Below are positions 9,073-17,333 of a stretch of DNA of 64,000 nucleotides, piece after piece. This stretch comes from RHLJ01 sp048058975 (lineage in GTDB: Bacteria > Bacteroidota > Rhodothermia > Balneolales > Balneolaceae). The notes under the pieces were generated by a model that saw only the letters and a list, made by a program, of their open reading frames with translations, was not told the DNA's origin and did not search any database. Each line of letters opens with the position of its first letter. The first letter of the stretch is position 1. The stretch spans positions 1 to 64,000 of the forward strand of contig JBLLNP010000016.1 of NCBI GenBank assembly GCA_048058975.1. The letters are read 5' to 3'. The position numbers and the translations under genes were made by a program.

Positions 9073-9163
9073 AAATATCTCCTTTTAAAGTAAGTTCTGG
9101 GTATTGCAGGACTCACGTGTTGAAATTGTAGATGTGTTGGCTTAGGTGTTATAGGAAGCTTTC

Positions 9164-9676
9164 TTAACCTCTGATATACGCTAACCCAATCAGTAAAAGT
9201 GAGAATGAAATTAGTGATGAGAAGGTGCGAACCATGTGCCAGCGGTTCCAGGGTTGTTCAAATTTATTCCGGAGCTCTTGAAGATCAGTTGAAGTAAGTG
9301 TTTCTAGATTAGATTTATCCAAAATTTCATTTAGAGGAACATTTCCAAAAACAGTTACTAAGCCTACACCTACAAAGAAGAGTATTGCTGCTACCAGAAA
9401 TAGCCATAAGGTTGTCGTATTACTCTTAAATAAATAAGTGTTAAGAAAAAGTAGTATGACAGGTCCAAAAAATACAATCAAAAATTTGCCATTAATGATG
9501 ACTCTATTCATTGATTGAAACGACTTTAAGAAAGTTAAGTTATCCAGGCGACCAATTCCTGATGTAACAGCATTAGACCAAGTAAAGCATAGCCCTGCCG
9601 TTAAACCAGTTAATAAAATACCTGATAGTAAGACGATAATTTGCGTGTTGAATTCCATGATAGTTATTGATTTCAT
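9164..9676 (-). CDS. DUF1772 (anthrone oxygenase-like) membrane protein
   Basis: This 170-aa membrane protein has four hydrophobic segments (about 12-32, 62-81, 88-110 and 148-167) and the DUF1772 features GLTAGLCFTWSNAV near the N-terminus and KFEQPWNRWHMVRT before the last helix. The family includes fungal anthrone oxygenases, but bacterial members are uncharacterised. A second ATG at 9658 is possible. It lies between the MipA-like gene and the AraC regulator. Confidence 0.82.
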   Translation of the reverse strand: MKSITIMEFNTQIIVLLSGILLTGLTAGLCFTWSNAVTSGIGRLDNLTFLKSFQSMNRVIINGKFLIVFFGPVILLFLNTYLFKSNTTTLWLFLVAAILFFVGVGLVTVFGNVPLNEILDKSNLETLTSTDLQELRNKFEQPWNRWHMVRTFSSLISFSLLLIGLAYIRG

Positions 9677-9782
9677 CGTTAACGTTTTTGTTAGTTTGAT
9701 GAAATAAAGTTCAGGAATTACTTAGAAGTCTCCTTGACATTTCAAGACTACTTTTTGACACTTTACGCCAAAAAGAGGAAGA

Positions 9783-10772
9783 TCAGTTCGGTTTTCTGAA
9801 TTCGGAAGGTGTTTGGGAGGTCCATTTTTTAAAAGCACGATTGAAAGCACTTTGCTCTGAAAACCCTGTAAGGAAGGCAATTTCACCTATGCTTTGTGTA
9901 GTATTATGGAGTAAATCTTTTGCGATGGTTTCCTGAGTCTTTTTAATTAAGTCACGATATGTAACACCGGCTTCTGAAAGTCTTCTAGTTAGCGTTCGGT
10001 TACTCATTGCAGTAAGGTCGGCAATATGATGAATACTAGGAATTCCTGTAGGAAGAGCTTCTTTGATTAGAGATTCAACATCTCGGACAAATTTTGTGCC
10101 CGGGATTTTAATGCCTTTCATTTTTTCATCTACATGTTGTAATAGATAACTATTAATGCTGGCATCTGCTTTAGCTGTTCTTAAATTTAAATCTTCAGTT
10201 TTATAAGTTACGGAGTATTCTGGTTGATCAAATGAGACAGGACAATTAAATGCTTCTTTATGGCTAGAAATATCCTTAGGTTTTTTATGTTTGAAACTTA
10301 CTTGAGTGGGATTAATATTTTTTTCAGAAATAGCTTTTACCACTACTACTGTTGCAGACAAACTGGCCTCTGAAGATAACTGCATACCTCTTATATCAGC
10401 TTGTCTGTTAAGAATTATATGAGATAAATCCTTTTCATCCTTCACTTCCCAAATATAGGTATTAGATAGCAATTTAAAGTAGCGCTCACTACGGTCAAAA
10501 ATTTCTCTGACTCTTGTACATGTTCTCCAGGATAATCCCAGTACTCCATAGTCTTCTATTTTCATCTGCTTACCAACTCGAATTGCAAATCCAGGTTTAA
10601 GCCTTTCATCAAGCAATTCATGCGCTTTTAAATGTTGATCTGCAGAAATAAATGTTAGATTCTCAGCTTCATCAAGCGAAATAGCCCAATTCTCAAAATC
10701 CTTCCTTGACATACCTTCAGCAATAGCGCAATTAAGTATTTTCTTATAAAGATTAACAGAGAAGTACTTCAT
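9783..10772 (-). CDS. AraC family transcriptional regulator (OruR/Arabinose_bd-like sensor)
   Basis: A 329-aa cytoplasmic regulator. Residues about 20-200 form the AraC-type arabinose-binding-like domain (AIRVGKQMKIEDYGVLGLSW). Residues about 235-327 hold two helix-turn-helix motifs: IHHIADLTAMSNRTLTRRLS and IGEIAFLTGFSEQSAFNRAF, ending SQTPSEFRK. The fold matches GadX/OruR-like regulators. It is the first gene of the minus-strand group that includes DUF1772, MipA-like, membrane and NmrA-like genes, and is probably their regulator. Its ligand is unknown. Confidence 0.9.
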   Translation of the reverse strand: MKYFSVNLYKKILNCAIAEGMSRKDFENWAISLDEAENLTFISADQHLKAHELLDERLKPGFAIRVGKQMKIEDYGVLGLSWRTCTRVREIFDRSERYFKLLSNTYIWEVKDEKDLSHIILNRQADIRGMQLSSEASLSATVVVVKAISEKNINPTQVSFKHKKPKDISSHKEAFNCPVSFDQPEYSVTYKTEDLNLRTAKADASINSYLLQHVDEKMKGIKIPGTKFVRDVESLIKEALPTGIPSIHHIADLTAMSNRTLTRRLSEAGVTYRDLIKKTQETIAKDLLHNTTQSIGEIAFLTGFSEQSAFNRAFKKWTSQTPSEFRKPN

Positions 10773-10926
10773 TTTGTTTCAGAATTTACGATTTCGAATG
10801 TTCAATTTACTTCAATTATTACCAACGTTCGTGACTATATGACTGAGGAATATTTGCAAGGAGTGATAGTAGTTGTTATGTAAAGTTTGTAATCCACTTT
10901 ATTTCCAGTACAGGTTGAAATTTTTT

Positions 10927-11307
10927 TCAACCAAGGGCTATTATAATACTTGTTGTCAATTGAATTAATGCTACAGGTGCCCATATACGTTCTACCTTAC
11001 TTGGGGTTATTGTATTCATTATTGTTGCGGCAATAAAGAAAAAGGCAACTACCCATATTGCAATTTTTGAAAAAGAGAACATTTCAGGTAGGATAAGTTC
11101 AGCTCGAGATAAAACAATTATTATCATGAATGATAATATTAGGATATTCAAAATTGCTACTAGTCTCATTTTGGGTGGATATGTACCTGAAAATTTCCCG
11201 CCCATTGAAGCTGCTCCCCAAGGTAGTCCGGCAGCAAGGCATGCTTGAAAAACTATTACTAATAATGTTAATACTGTAAATATTTGTGCTGATATCGTCT
11301 CTAACAT
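10927..11307 (-). CDS. Small membrane protein of unknown function
   Basis: The product is 126 aa with four hydrophobic segments (about 5-25, 50-68, 78-96 and 106-124), starting MLETISAQIFTVLTLL. The start at 11307 is chosen because AAGGAGAT lies 7-8 bases upstream on the minus strand; an earlier in-frame ATG at 11334 has no such site. The pattern PWGAASMGGKF in the first loop is distinctive, but I do not recognise the family. A gap of 154 bp separates it from the AraC gene. Confidence 0.75.
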   Translation of the reverse strand: MLETISAQIFTVLTLLVIVFQACLAAGLPWGAASMGGKFSGTYPPKMRLVAILNILILSFMIIIVLSRAELILPEMFSFSKIAIWVVAFFFIAATIMNTITPSKVERIWAPVALIQLTTSIIIALG

Positions 11308-11449
11308 TTTAATATCTCCTTGAATTGGATACAAATTTCACACAACTGCTGGGCTGCGTCCAATTGGTTTTACCTAATGAATTGTCGGGATAAGATGAAT
11401 AATTTCTTGTTTTTTTAAAATGTGCGATTCATCATAATCCGAAGTAGAA

Positions 11450-12046
11450 TTACCGCTCATTAAACCCCTTTCCGGCATAGATTTTATTCTCACAACGGTC
11501 AATTCTTGCTGCCCGTGTTTCGGATTGGCTGGCACCTGAGAAGTGAAGGAGATAACCTCGTTGGCGACCTGGAGTTAATGCATAAAAGGCTTCTTTATAA
11601 TTGGGATCTTCTTCGAATTTGTCCAGGAGTTCCTGTGGGATTTCAAACTCATCCGTCCCTTTGAATTCCACTTTCAAGCCTTTTTTCTCAACTTCAATAG
11701 CACTTTTGATTATGCCTTTAATCTGATTTTCTTGTTCCAGAATTTGAGAAACATCCGTAAAACGAATCTGCCGACTAGACTGCGAGTTTCTGGTAGGCTG
11801 AATAAGATTCTTATTTGGATCGTTCAGAAGAACACCTTTAAAAAAACTGAGTGCGTAATAATTTTTGAAACAGCTCAGGATTACCACATTATTCCCGTCA
11901 AAGGTATAGCAGGGTTGATACCATTTCAGTTCTTCTTTTAATCCACTTTCCAGAGCAATGCGTCTGGATTCAATAAGCTCTAGTTTCCATTGTTTGGCTT
12001 TTTCAATGAATTTGTCGACTTCAGGTATCATATTAGTTATGTACAC
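11450..12046 (-). CDS. YdeI/OmdA family protein with DUF1801 domain
   Basis: A 198-aa protein. The N-terminal part (SGLKEELKWYQPCYTFDGNNVVILSCFKN split around the YQPCYT core) is a DUF1801/YdhG-like domain. The C-terminal part (FYALTPGRQRGYLLHFSGA) is the YdeI/OmdA signature. In other bacteria YdeI relatives are linked to outer-membrane protein levels and antimicrobial-peptide resistance; the mechanism is not known. An alternative start is the ATG at 12031. It stands alone between the accessory block and the M28 peptidase gene. Confidence 0.82.
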   Translation of the reverse strand: MYITNMIPEVDKFIEKAKQWKLELIESRRIALESGLKEELKWYQPCYTFDGNNVVILSCFKNYYALSFFKGVLLNDPNKNLIQPTRNSQSSRQIRFTDVSQILEQENQIKGIIKSAIEVEKKGLKVEFKGTDEFEIPQELLDKFEEDPNYKEAFYALTPGRQRGYLLHFSGASQSETRAARIDRCENKIYAGKGFNER

Positions 12047-12077
12047 AAGCGCAGGGTTTTAACCCTACGTGATAAAA

Positions 12078-13361
12078 TTAAAATTCGCTGATAAACTCAA
12101 CCATCAATGTATAATAATCCTCAAACTCAGTAAAGGGAAGGGTTTCAAAACGGTCATAGACATCATGGTACGCTCTTATTCCACCTAAGGTATAGATGTA
12201 GAATCCGGGGACTCCGGCTTCATCAAAAGCACAGTGATCGCTATTGCAGGCGGCTCCACGGATTTTAACCTGAGGTAACAACTCTCGTTCTTCATTTATT
12301 TGAACCAATCTGTCAAACTGATTTCTATACACAGAACCATTTACTACCTGAATGCCTTCATCTCCGGTTCCGGCCAGATCAAAATTGAGCAGGAATTTTA
12401 TGCTGGAAAGATCAAAAAGCGGATTCTGAACAAAGTATTTTGATCCAAGCAACCCGATTTCTTCGCCACCAAACGCAATAAAAGCCATGTTATAAGGAGG
12501 TTTGGTTTCTGAGAAGTGCTTTGCAAGACTTAATAGCATGGCAGTGCCACTGGCATTGTCATTAGCTCCGAGAAAAAGAGCAGAACCCATTTTCCCAAAG
12601 TGATCGTAATGAGCGATAATGACGACCAAAGAATCGGTGTTTTCACCTTCTAGATATCCCACTACATTTTGAGTGGTGTATTTTTTCTCCAGTTTGGCTT
12701 TCAAATCAACCTTAACGGAAGTAACAGGGCCATCAAGACTATCGGCAAAAACCGTAAAGGAAGGTTTAGGATATTGCTGTTGCGCTCCATGCCAGGTAAG
12801 CTTTTCAGAACTGAGTTCAATGGTTCCTGCGGCTGGATTATTGGGATGATATTTCAGAAAACCCACAACACCTTGTATGCGCTCCAGTTCTTCTTTGGTG
12901 AAATCGTCTTTTTTGTACCTATCAATCGCTAAAAACTTCCCCGAAGAAGACCTAAGCTTTGCTCCCAGCAGTTGATCGCTCATAATTTCCTGAATGGAAA
13001 TCGGAACAACTTCAAATGTGCCTTTCACGGAAGGCGAACCCGGACTCACCAGAAAATCATATCCCGATTCCAGTTTTTGACCATTGATTTCCAGTGCAAT
13101 TTCTTTTGGGAAGGTGTTAACTGAGAGATCAAACTTCTGAAAATAATCTTTGGAGTAGGAGAGAAGTCCGAACTTCTTAAACTCTCCTCTGATAAATTCG
13201 GCTGCAATTTTATCGCCTTTTTCTACATATCCACGTCCTTGGAATTCTACCGAGCTAAGTGTTTGAACAACTTCTTTTGCGTAAGGCAGAACCTGAGCTT
13301 TGACTTCAACCAGGAAGAAAAAGCTGATCAGGAAAAGAAAACTAAAACGGAGCGTCCTCAT
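12078..13361 (-). CDS. Secreted M28 family zinc aminopeptidase
   Basis: The product is 427 aa from the ATG at 13361, with a signal peptide (MRTLRFSFLFLISFFFLVEV, cleaved after KAQ). A PA-type insert is followed by the M28 di-zinc core: IAHYDHFGK, GANDNASGTAML, FGGEEIGLLGS, NFDLAGTGDEG and NSDHCAFDEAG. The His, Asp, Glu-Glu, Asp and His ligands are all present, so it should be an active peptidase of the periplasm or outer surface. Its start overlaps the 3' end of dnaB by 20 bp; the longer reading frame to 13448 would be antisense-free but lies in dnaB and lacks a leader. Confidence 0.88.
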   Translation of the reverse strand: MRTLRFSFLFLISFFFLVEVKAQVLPYAKEVVQTLSSVEFQGRGYVEKGDKIAAEFIRGEFKKFGLLSYSKDYFQKFDLSVNTFPKEIALEINGQKLESGYDFLVSPGSPSVKGTFEVVPISIQEIMSDQLLGAKLRSSSGKFLAIDRYKKDDFTKEELERIQGVVGFLKYHPNNPAAGTIELSSEKLTWHGAQQQYPKPSFTVFADSLDGPVTSVKVDLKAKLEKKYTTQNVVGYLEGENTDSLVVIIAHYDHFGKMGSALFLGANDNASGTAMLLSLAKHFSETKPPYNMAFIAFGGEEIGLLGSKYFVQNPLFDLSSIKFLLNFDLAGTGDEGIQVVNGSVYRNQFDRLVQINEERELLPQVKIRGAACNSDHCAFDEAGVPGFYIYTLGGIRAYHDVYDRFETLPFTEFEDYYTLMVEFISEF

Positions 13362-14880
13362 CATCGGGAGCGGGATTGTGTGGTAGAATTGGAGAATCCT
13401 GCTGTGGGGTGAAATTGGCTTCCAGCATATCATTCGATACTCCTCCAATCATAGCAGGATCGTTGGCCTGGGAAGTAAGGTTTTCGAAACGGGCGTAATC
13501 TTTCACAAAGTAGTGCATTTTACTTCCCACGGGACCATTACGCTGTTTTCCAATGATAACCTCTGCAAGCCCGGCAGTGGATTGACCTTCAGCAGTGGTG
13601 GTAATTCCATAGTATTCCGGTCGGTAGAGGAACATCACCACATCGGCATCCTGCTCGATCGATCCGGATTCACGAAGATCGCTCAATTGAGGCCGTTTAT
13701 CACCGCCTCGCTGTTCCACGGCTCGACTCAACTGAGAAAGCGCAATCACAGGAACATCCAGCTCTTTTGCAAGAGATTTCAATCCACGGGAAATAGAGGC
13801 AATTTCCTGTTCCCGGTTTCCCGAATCTTTAGCGGAACCCTGCATCAACTGGAGGTAATCGACAATCACCAACCCGATATCATGTTCGGTTTTGAGTCGG
13901 CGACACTTGGTTCTTAATTCCATCAAAGTGATAGCAGGGGTGTCGTCGATAAATAAATCGGCTGTAAAGAGTCGGCCTGCTGCTTCTATAAGATCTTTAA
14001 AGCTTTCGTCATTAAGGGTTCCTTTTCGGGCTTCATCGGCACGGACACGGGCTTCCATGGTAAGAAGTCGCTGCACCAAAGACTGGTTTGACATCTCCAA
14101 AGAGAAAATAGCGACCGGTGTTCGAAGATTATCATCAGGATGCATAGCCGCGTTTCTTGCAGCAGTTAAAACAAAAGCTGTTTTACCCATAGAGGGTCGT
14201 GCGGCGATAATGACCAAATCTCCATTTTGCCAGCCCGCTGTCATTTGATCTACTGCTAGTCCGGATGGAACTCCTGTAATCCCATATTTCTTGCCCCGCA
14301 TGTCTTCGAGATAGGCGAGGGTATCTTTCAGGATGTCGGCTACGGGTTTAGCAGTACTTCTGTTTTTTTGATTAGCAAGATCGAAAATCTTCTGCTCCGC
14401 TTCATCAAGCACATCATACGCATCAGTGGTGGTATCATAAGCCTCTTTGATTACATCTGTGGATGCAAGAATAAGATTTCGCTTAATAGCCTTTTCAGTG
14501 ATGATCTGAGCATGATACTCAATGTTAGCAGCAGAACTTACAGAGCGGGTCAGATCTGATAAATAGGTTGGCCCGCCAACGTTATCTAATAATCCTTTAT
14601 CTCGAAGTTCATTCTCAACGGTGAGCAAATCCAGAGGGTTATCCCGCTCATAAAGATTAGAAAGCGTTTCATAGATATGTTTATTAGCCGGTTTATAAAA
14701 ATCCTCTGGCTTAAGCATGTTCAAGGCGATAGTTGCAGCGCCATGTTCTATAAGCATTGCTCCTAAAACAGCTTCCTCAACCTCAACAGCCTGAGGTGGA
14801 ATACGACCTTCCTGTTCGAGGACTTTTTTCTGATCGAAGTCTGAATTTTTACTGTATGATGAACCGTTCTTCTTAGCCAA
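13342..14880 (-). CDS. dnaB: Replicative DNA helicase DnaB
   Basis: A 512-aa hexameric helicase that unwinds DNA at the replication fork. The N-terminal domain begins PPQAVEVEEAVLGAML. The RecA-like C-terminal domain has Walker A (ARPSMGKTAFVL, about residue 228), FSLEMSNQSLVQRL, Walker B (LVIVDYLQLM) and LSQLSRAVEQRGGDKRP followed by SDLRESGSIEQDAD. No intein is present. It overlaps the M28 peptidase start by 20 bp. Confidence 0.97.
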   Translation of the reverse strand: MAKKNGSSYSKNSDFDQKKVLEQEGRIPPQAVEVEEAVLGAMLIEHGAATIALNMLKPEDFYKPANKHIYETLSNLYERDNPLDLLTVENELRDKGLLDNVGGPTYLSDLTRSVSSAANIEYHAQIITEKAIKRNLILASTDVIKEAYDTTTDAYDVLDEAEQKIFDLANQKNRSTAKPVADILKDTLAYLEDMRGKKYGITGVPSGLAVDQMTAGWQNGDLVIIAARPSMGKTAFVLTAARNAAMHPDDNLRTPVAIFSLEMSNQSLVQRLLTMEARVRADEARKGTLNDESFKDLIEAAGRLFTADLFIDDTPAITLMELRTKCRRLKTEHDIGLVIVDYLQLMQGSAKDSGNREQEIASISRGLKSLAKELDVPVIALSQLSRAVEQRGGDKRPQLSDLRESGSIEQDADVVMFLYRPEYYGITTTAEGQSTAGLAEVIIGKQRNGPVGSKMHYFVKDYARFENLTSQANDPAMIGGVSNDMLEANFTPQQDSPILPHNPAPDDEDAPF

Positions 14881-14978
14881 CTCTGGAAAACATTAAAGGA
14901 TTATGCCTGAAAAGTACTTATAAATGAAAACTGAAGATGGGTTTCTTTTCAACAAGCTTTCCACAAGTTATCAACATT

Positions 14979-15788
14979 TTAAGAGCGACCTCCAAGCTCT
15001 ATGTATCTGGCCTTAAGCATTTGAACATCTTCCCAGGTGGGACGTTTCCATTGGGGATTTCGGAGTAAAGCGGCAGGATGGTAAGTAACCATTAATTCGC
15101 GCTCAAAAAATGGATGAAATTTTCGCCGCATATTTTTGAGTGAATCGTCTTTTCCAAGAAGGGTAGTCGCGGAGATTCTACCCACGCACAAAATGAGTTT
15201 CGGATTTACCAGTTCAATTTGCCGGAGAAGGTAGGGGAGACTACGTTCCCGCTCTTCTGGTTTTGGATCTCTGTTATTGGGAGGTCGGTGTTTTAAAATA
15301 TTAGCGATATAAATATCAGATCGGTCGAAGTCTATGGCTTTCATGATCTTATCAAGAAGCTGTCCCGCCTGACCTACAAAAGGTTCTCCTTGTAAATCTT
15401 CGTTCATTCCAGGGGCTTCCCCAACAATCATCAGGTCGGCTTCAGGGTTTCCGACTCCAAACACAAGGTTGGTATTTTCAAGATCGGTTCGCAGTTCATC
15501 CGCTTGTTCGCAAAGCTGTCTCAACTCTTCCAGGCTGGAACTTTTAGAAATAAGTTCAAGTTTGCTTTGCGGCTTTGCTTCGTAGGCTGAGGGGTAACTT
15601 TCGAGCTCTTCGTTTACAATCGGTTCTGATTTTTTTGGATTAGATTCAATCGTCTCTGGCTCAGGTGTAGGGTCTTCTTTAGGAGAAATTGACACAATAT
15701 CCACATTAAAAGGACCGTACAGTTCGCTTTGCTGTTTAAGCAGTTTTTGGGCTCGCTCTATTAAGTTTTGTGGGGTAGTGTCAGGCAT
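14979..15788 (-). CDS. Family-4-like uracil-DNA glycosylase, Fe-S cysteines mostly lost
   Basis: A 269-aa DNA repair enzyme with a long acidic N-terminal extension (about 1-85). The catalytic motif GEAPGMNEDLQGEPFVGQAG starts at 123, the second block is IANILKHRPPNNRDPKPEE, and the third is YHPAALLRNP at 236. These are family 4 signatures. Of the four cysteines that hold the 4Fe-4S cluster in the family, only Cys93 remains; the others read Ala96, His167 and Ser183. The glycosylase fold should persist without the cluster. The gene follows dnaB by 98 bp. Confidence 0.85.
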   Translation of the reverse strand: MPDTTPQNLIERAQKLLKQQSELYGPFNVDIVSISPKEDPTPEPETIESNPKKSEPIVNEELESYPSAYEAKPQSKLELISKSSSLEELRQLCEQADELRTDLENTNLVFGVGNPEADLMIVGEAPGMNEDLQGEPFVGQAGQLLDKIMKAIDFDRSDIYIANILKHRPPNNRDPKPEERERSLPYLLRQIELVNPKLILCVGRISATTLLGKDDSLKNMRRKFHPFFERELMVTYHPAALLRNPQWKRPTWEDVQMLKARYIELGGRS

Positions 15789-15802
15789 CGTTTTTTGTTT
15801 TT

Positions 15803-15887
15803 TGTCATTTCGACCGGAGGGAGAAATCTAAGATAGTATTTTCAAAAACCCTTTAGATTTCTCACCCGCGAGGGGTTCGAAATGACA
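15803..15887. repeat. Interrupted palindrome of the TGTCATTTCGA type
   Basis: The arms TGTCATTTCGACCG at 15803 and its near-complement TTCGAAATGACA ending at 15887 enclose an inner pair, AGAAATCTA and TAGATTTCT. Palindromes of this type are common intergenic elements in Bacteroidota and relatives. It lies between mtaB and the glycosylase gene and may end the mtaB transcript. Confidence 0.75.
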
Positions 15888-15891
15888 GCTT

Positions 15892-17226
15892 CTAAACCAA
15901 TAACTCTTCAATTGATCGTTCCTGTTTCAACACCTCTTCATTCAGGTGCCCCAAATGATATCCTTCTTCAGAATAATCGCCAATGTTCACTTCCTGAATA
16001 GTATTGATCAAACGTTGATTAAAAGGAATAGCAACCCGGACATAATTATTTGTCCAACCGAACATGAGTCCGTCTTTATTCTCTTCTTCAAAAAGTACAG
16101 GACGAGTTTCTCCTTCAAAGCGTGCATCAAAAACGAATCGTTTTTTTGCAGAAAGTCGGCGTAATTTATGGGTTCTTTTCTTACGCTCTTGTTTTGGAAC
16201 AACGGGAGAAAGAGCAAGTGCATGTGTATTTGGCCGTTCTGAATAGGTGAATACGTGCAGGTAAGACACATCCAACGAATCAATAAAATCAAAAGATTCC
16301 TGGAAAAGTTCTTGGGTTTCACCGGGGTGACCAGTAATCACATCAACCCCTATACAGGCATCGGGCATTAACTCACGAATCAGTTCTACACGTCCACGGT
16401 ATAAATCAGAACGGTAACGTCGCTTCATGATTTTAAGCATTTCATCAGAGCCACTTTGAAGCGGCATGTGGAAATGGGGCTGAAGTTTTTTTGATTCCGC
16501 TGCAAAATGAATAATCTCTTCATGTAAGAGATTTGGTTCAATGGAAGAAACCCGTAATCGTTTTAATCCATCTACCTGTTCGAGTGCCTGAAGCAGTTGG
16601 AAGAAGTCCTCATCCGTTCCATAGCCAAAATCCCCAGAATTCACTCCGGTTATAATCACTTCTTTAAAACCTTCTTCCACCAAAAGCTGAGCATTTCTCA
16701 CCACGGTGGATATTTTCGGACTTCTGCTGGCACCTCGAGCCAAAGGAATGGTGCAAAACGAGCATTTATAGTTGCACCCATCCTGAACCTTAAGAAAAGC
16801 ACGGGTTCGGTCATCCGAAGAAAAAGCATTATGAAAATCCACGGCTTCGTTTACATCAGAAGTGTGAATAATCGTCTCTTCCTGTTTTACGAAGTCATCA
16901 AAAAGGTCGAGCAGCTTAAATTTGTCTTTGGCTCCAAGAACTACATCTACACCTTCAATTTGGGCGATTTCTTCCGGTTCCAACTGAGCATAACAACCAA
17001 CCACAGCAACAAAAGCATCCGGGTTCCGGCGAAGAGCCTGACGTACTGTTTTCCTACAGGCACTGTTGGCATCCATCGTAACCGAGCAGGTGTTGATTAT
17101 ATAAATGTCTGCCTCTTCATTAAACTCACCGAGTTCGAACCCTTCATTCTCAAAATCTCTCCGCATAGAGGAGGTCTCTGAGAAGTTGAGCTTACAACCG
17201 AGGGTTTCAAATGCCACTTTTTTCAT
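15892..17226 (-). CDS. mtaB: tRNA N6-threonylcarbamoyladenosine (t6A) methylthiotransferase MtaB
   Basis: A 444-aa radical-SAM enzyme that converts t6A37 to ms2t6A37 in tRNAs. The N-terminal UPF0004 domain supplies three cluster cysteines (ETLGCKLN, NTCSVT, VVGCYAQ). The radical-SAM triad is CNYKCSFC at about 145-152, and a TRAM-like domain closes the protein. The length is normal. The first ~50 codons, with about 18 bp of leader, recur as broken copies at 29102-29263 and 31068-31250. Confidence 0.93.
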   Translation of the reverse strand: MKKVAFETLGCKLNFSETSSMRRDFENEGFELGEFNEEADIYIINTCSVTMDANSACRKTVRQALRRNPDAFVAVVGCYAQLEPEEIAQIEGVDVVLGAKDKFKLLDLFDDFVKQEETIIHTSDVNEAVDFHNAFSSDDRTRAFLKVQDGCNYKCSFCTIPLARGASRSPKISTVVRNAQLLVEEGFKEVIITGVNSGDFGYGTDEDFFQLLQALEQVDGLKRLRVSSIEPNLLHEEIIHFAAESKKLQPHFHMPLQSGSDEMLKIMKRRYRSDLYRGRVELIRELMPDACIGVDVITGHPGETQELFQESFDFIDSLDVSYLHVFTYSERPNTHALALSPVVPKQERKKRTHKLRRLSAKKRFVFDARFEGETRPVLFEEENKDGLMFGWTNNYVRVAIPFNQRLINTIQEVNIGDYSEEGYHLGHLNEEVLKQERSIEELLV

Positions 17227-17333
17227 GGCGCTAAAGATAAGGAGATTGGTTTCTTCATGCGAATTATCAAGCCTTAAAAATCTTTATAGATAAGTTTGAT
17301 AAGGGATAGTACTTTCTATTTAAAATTATCAGT

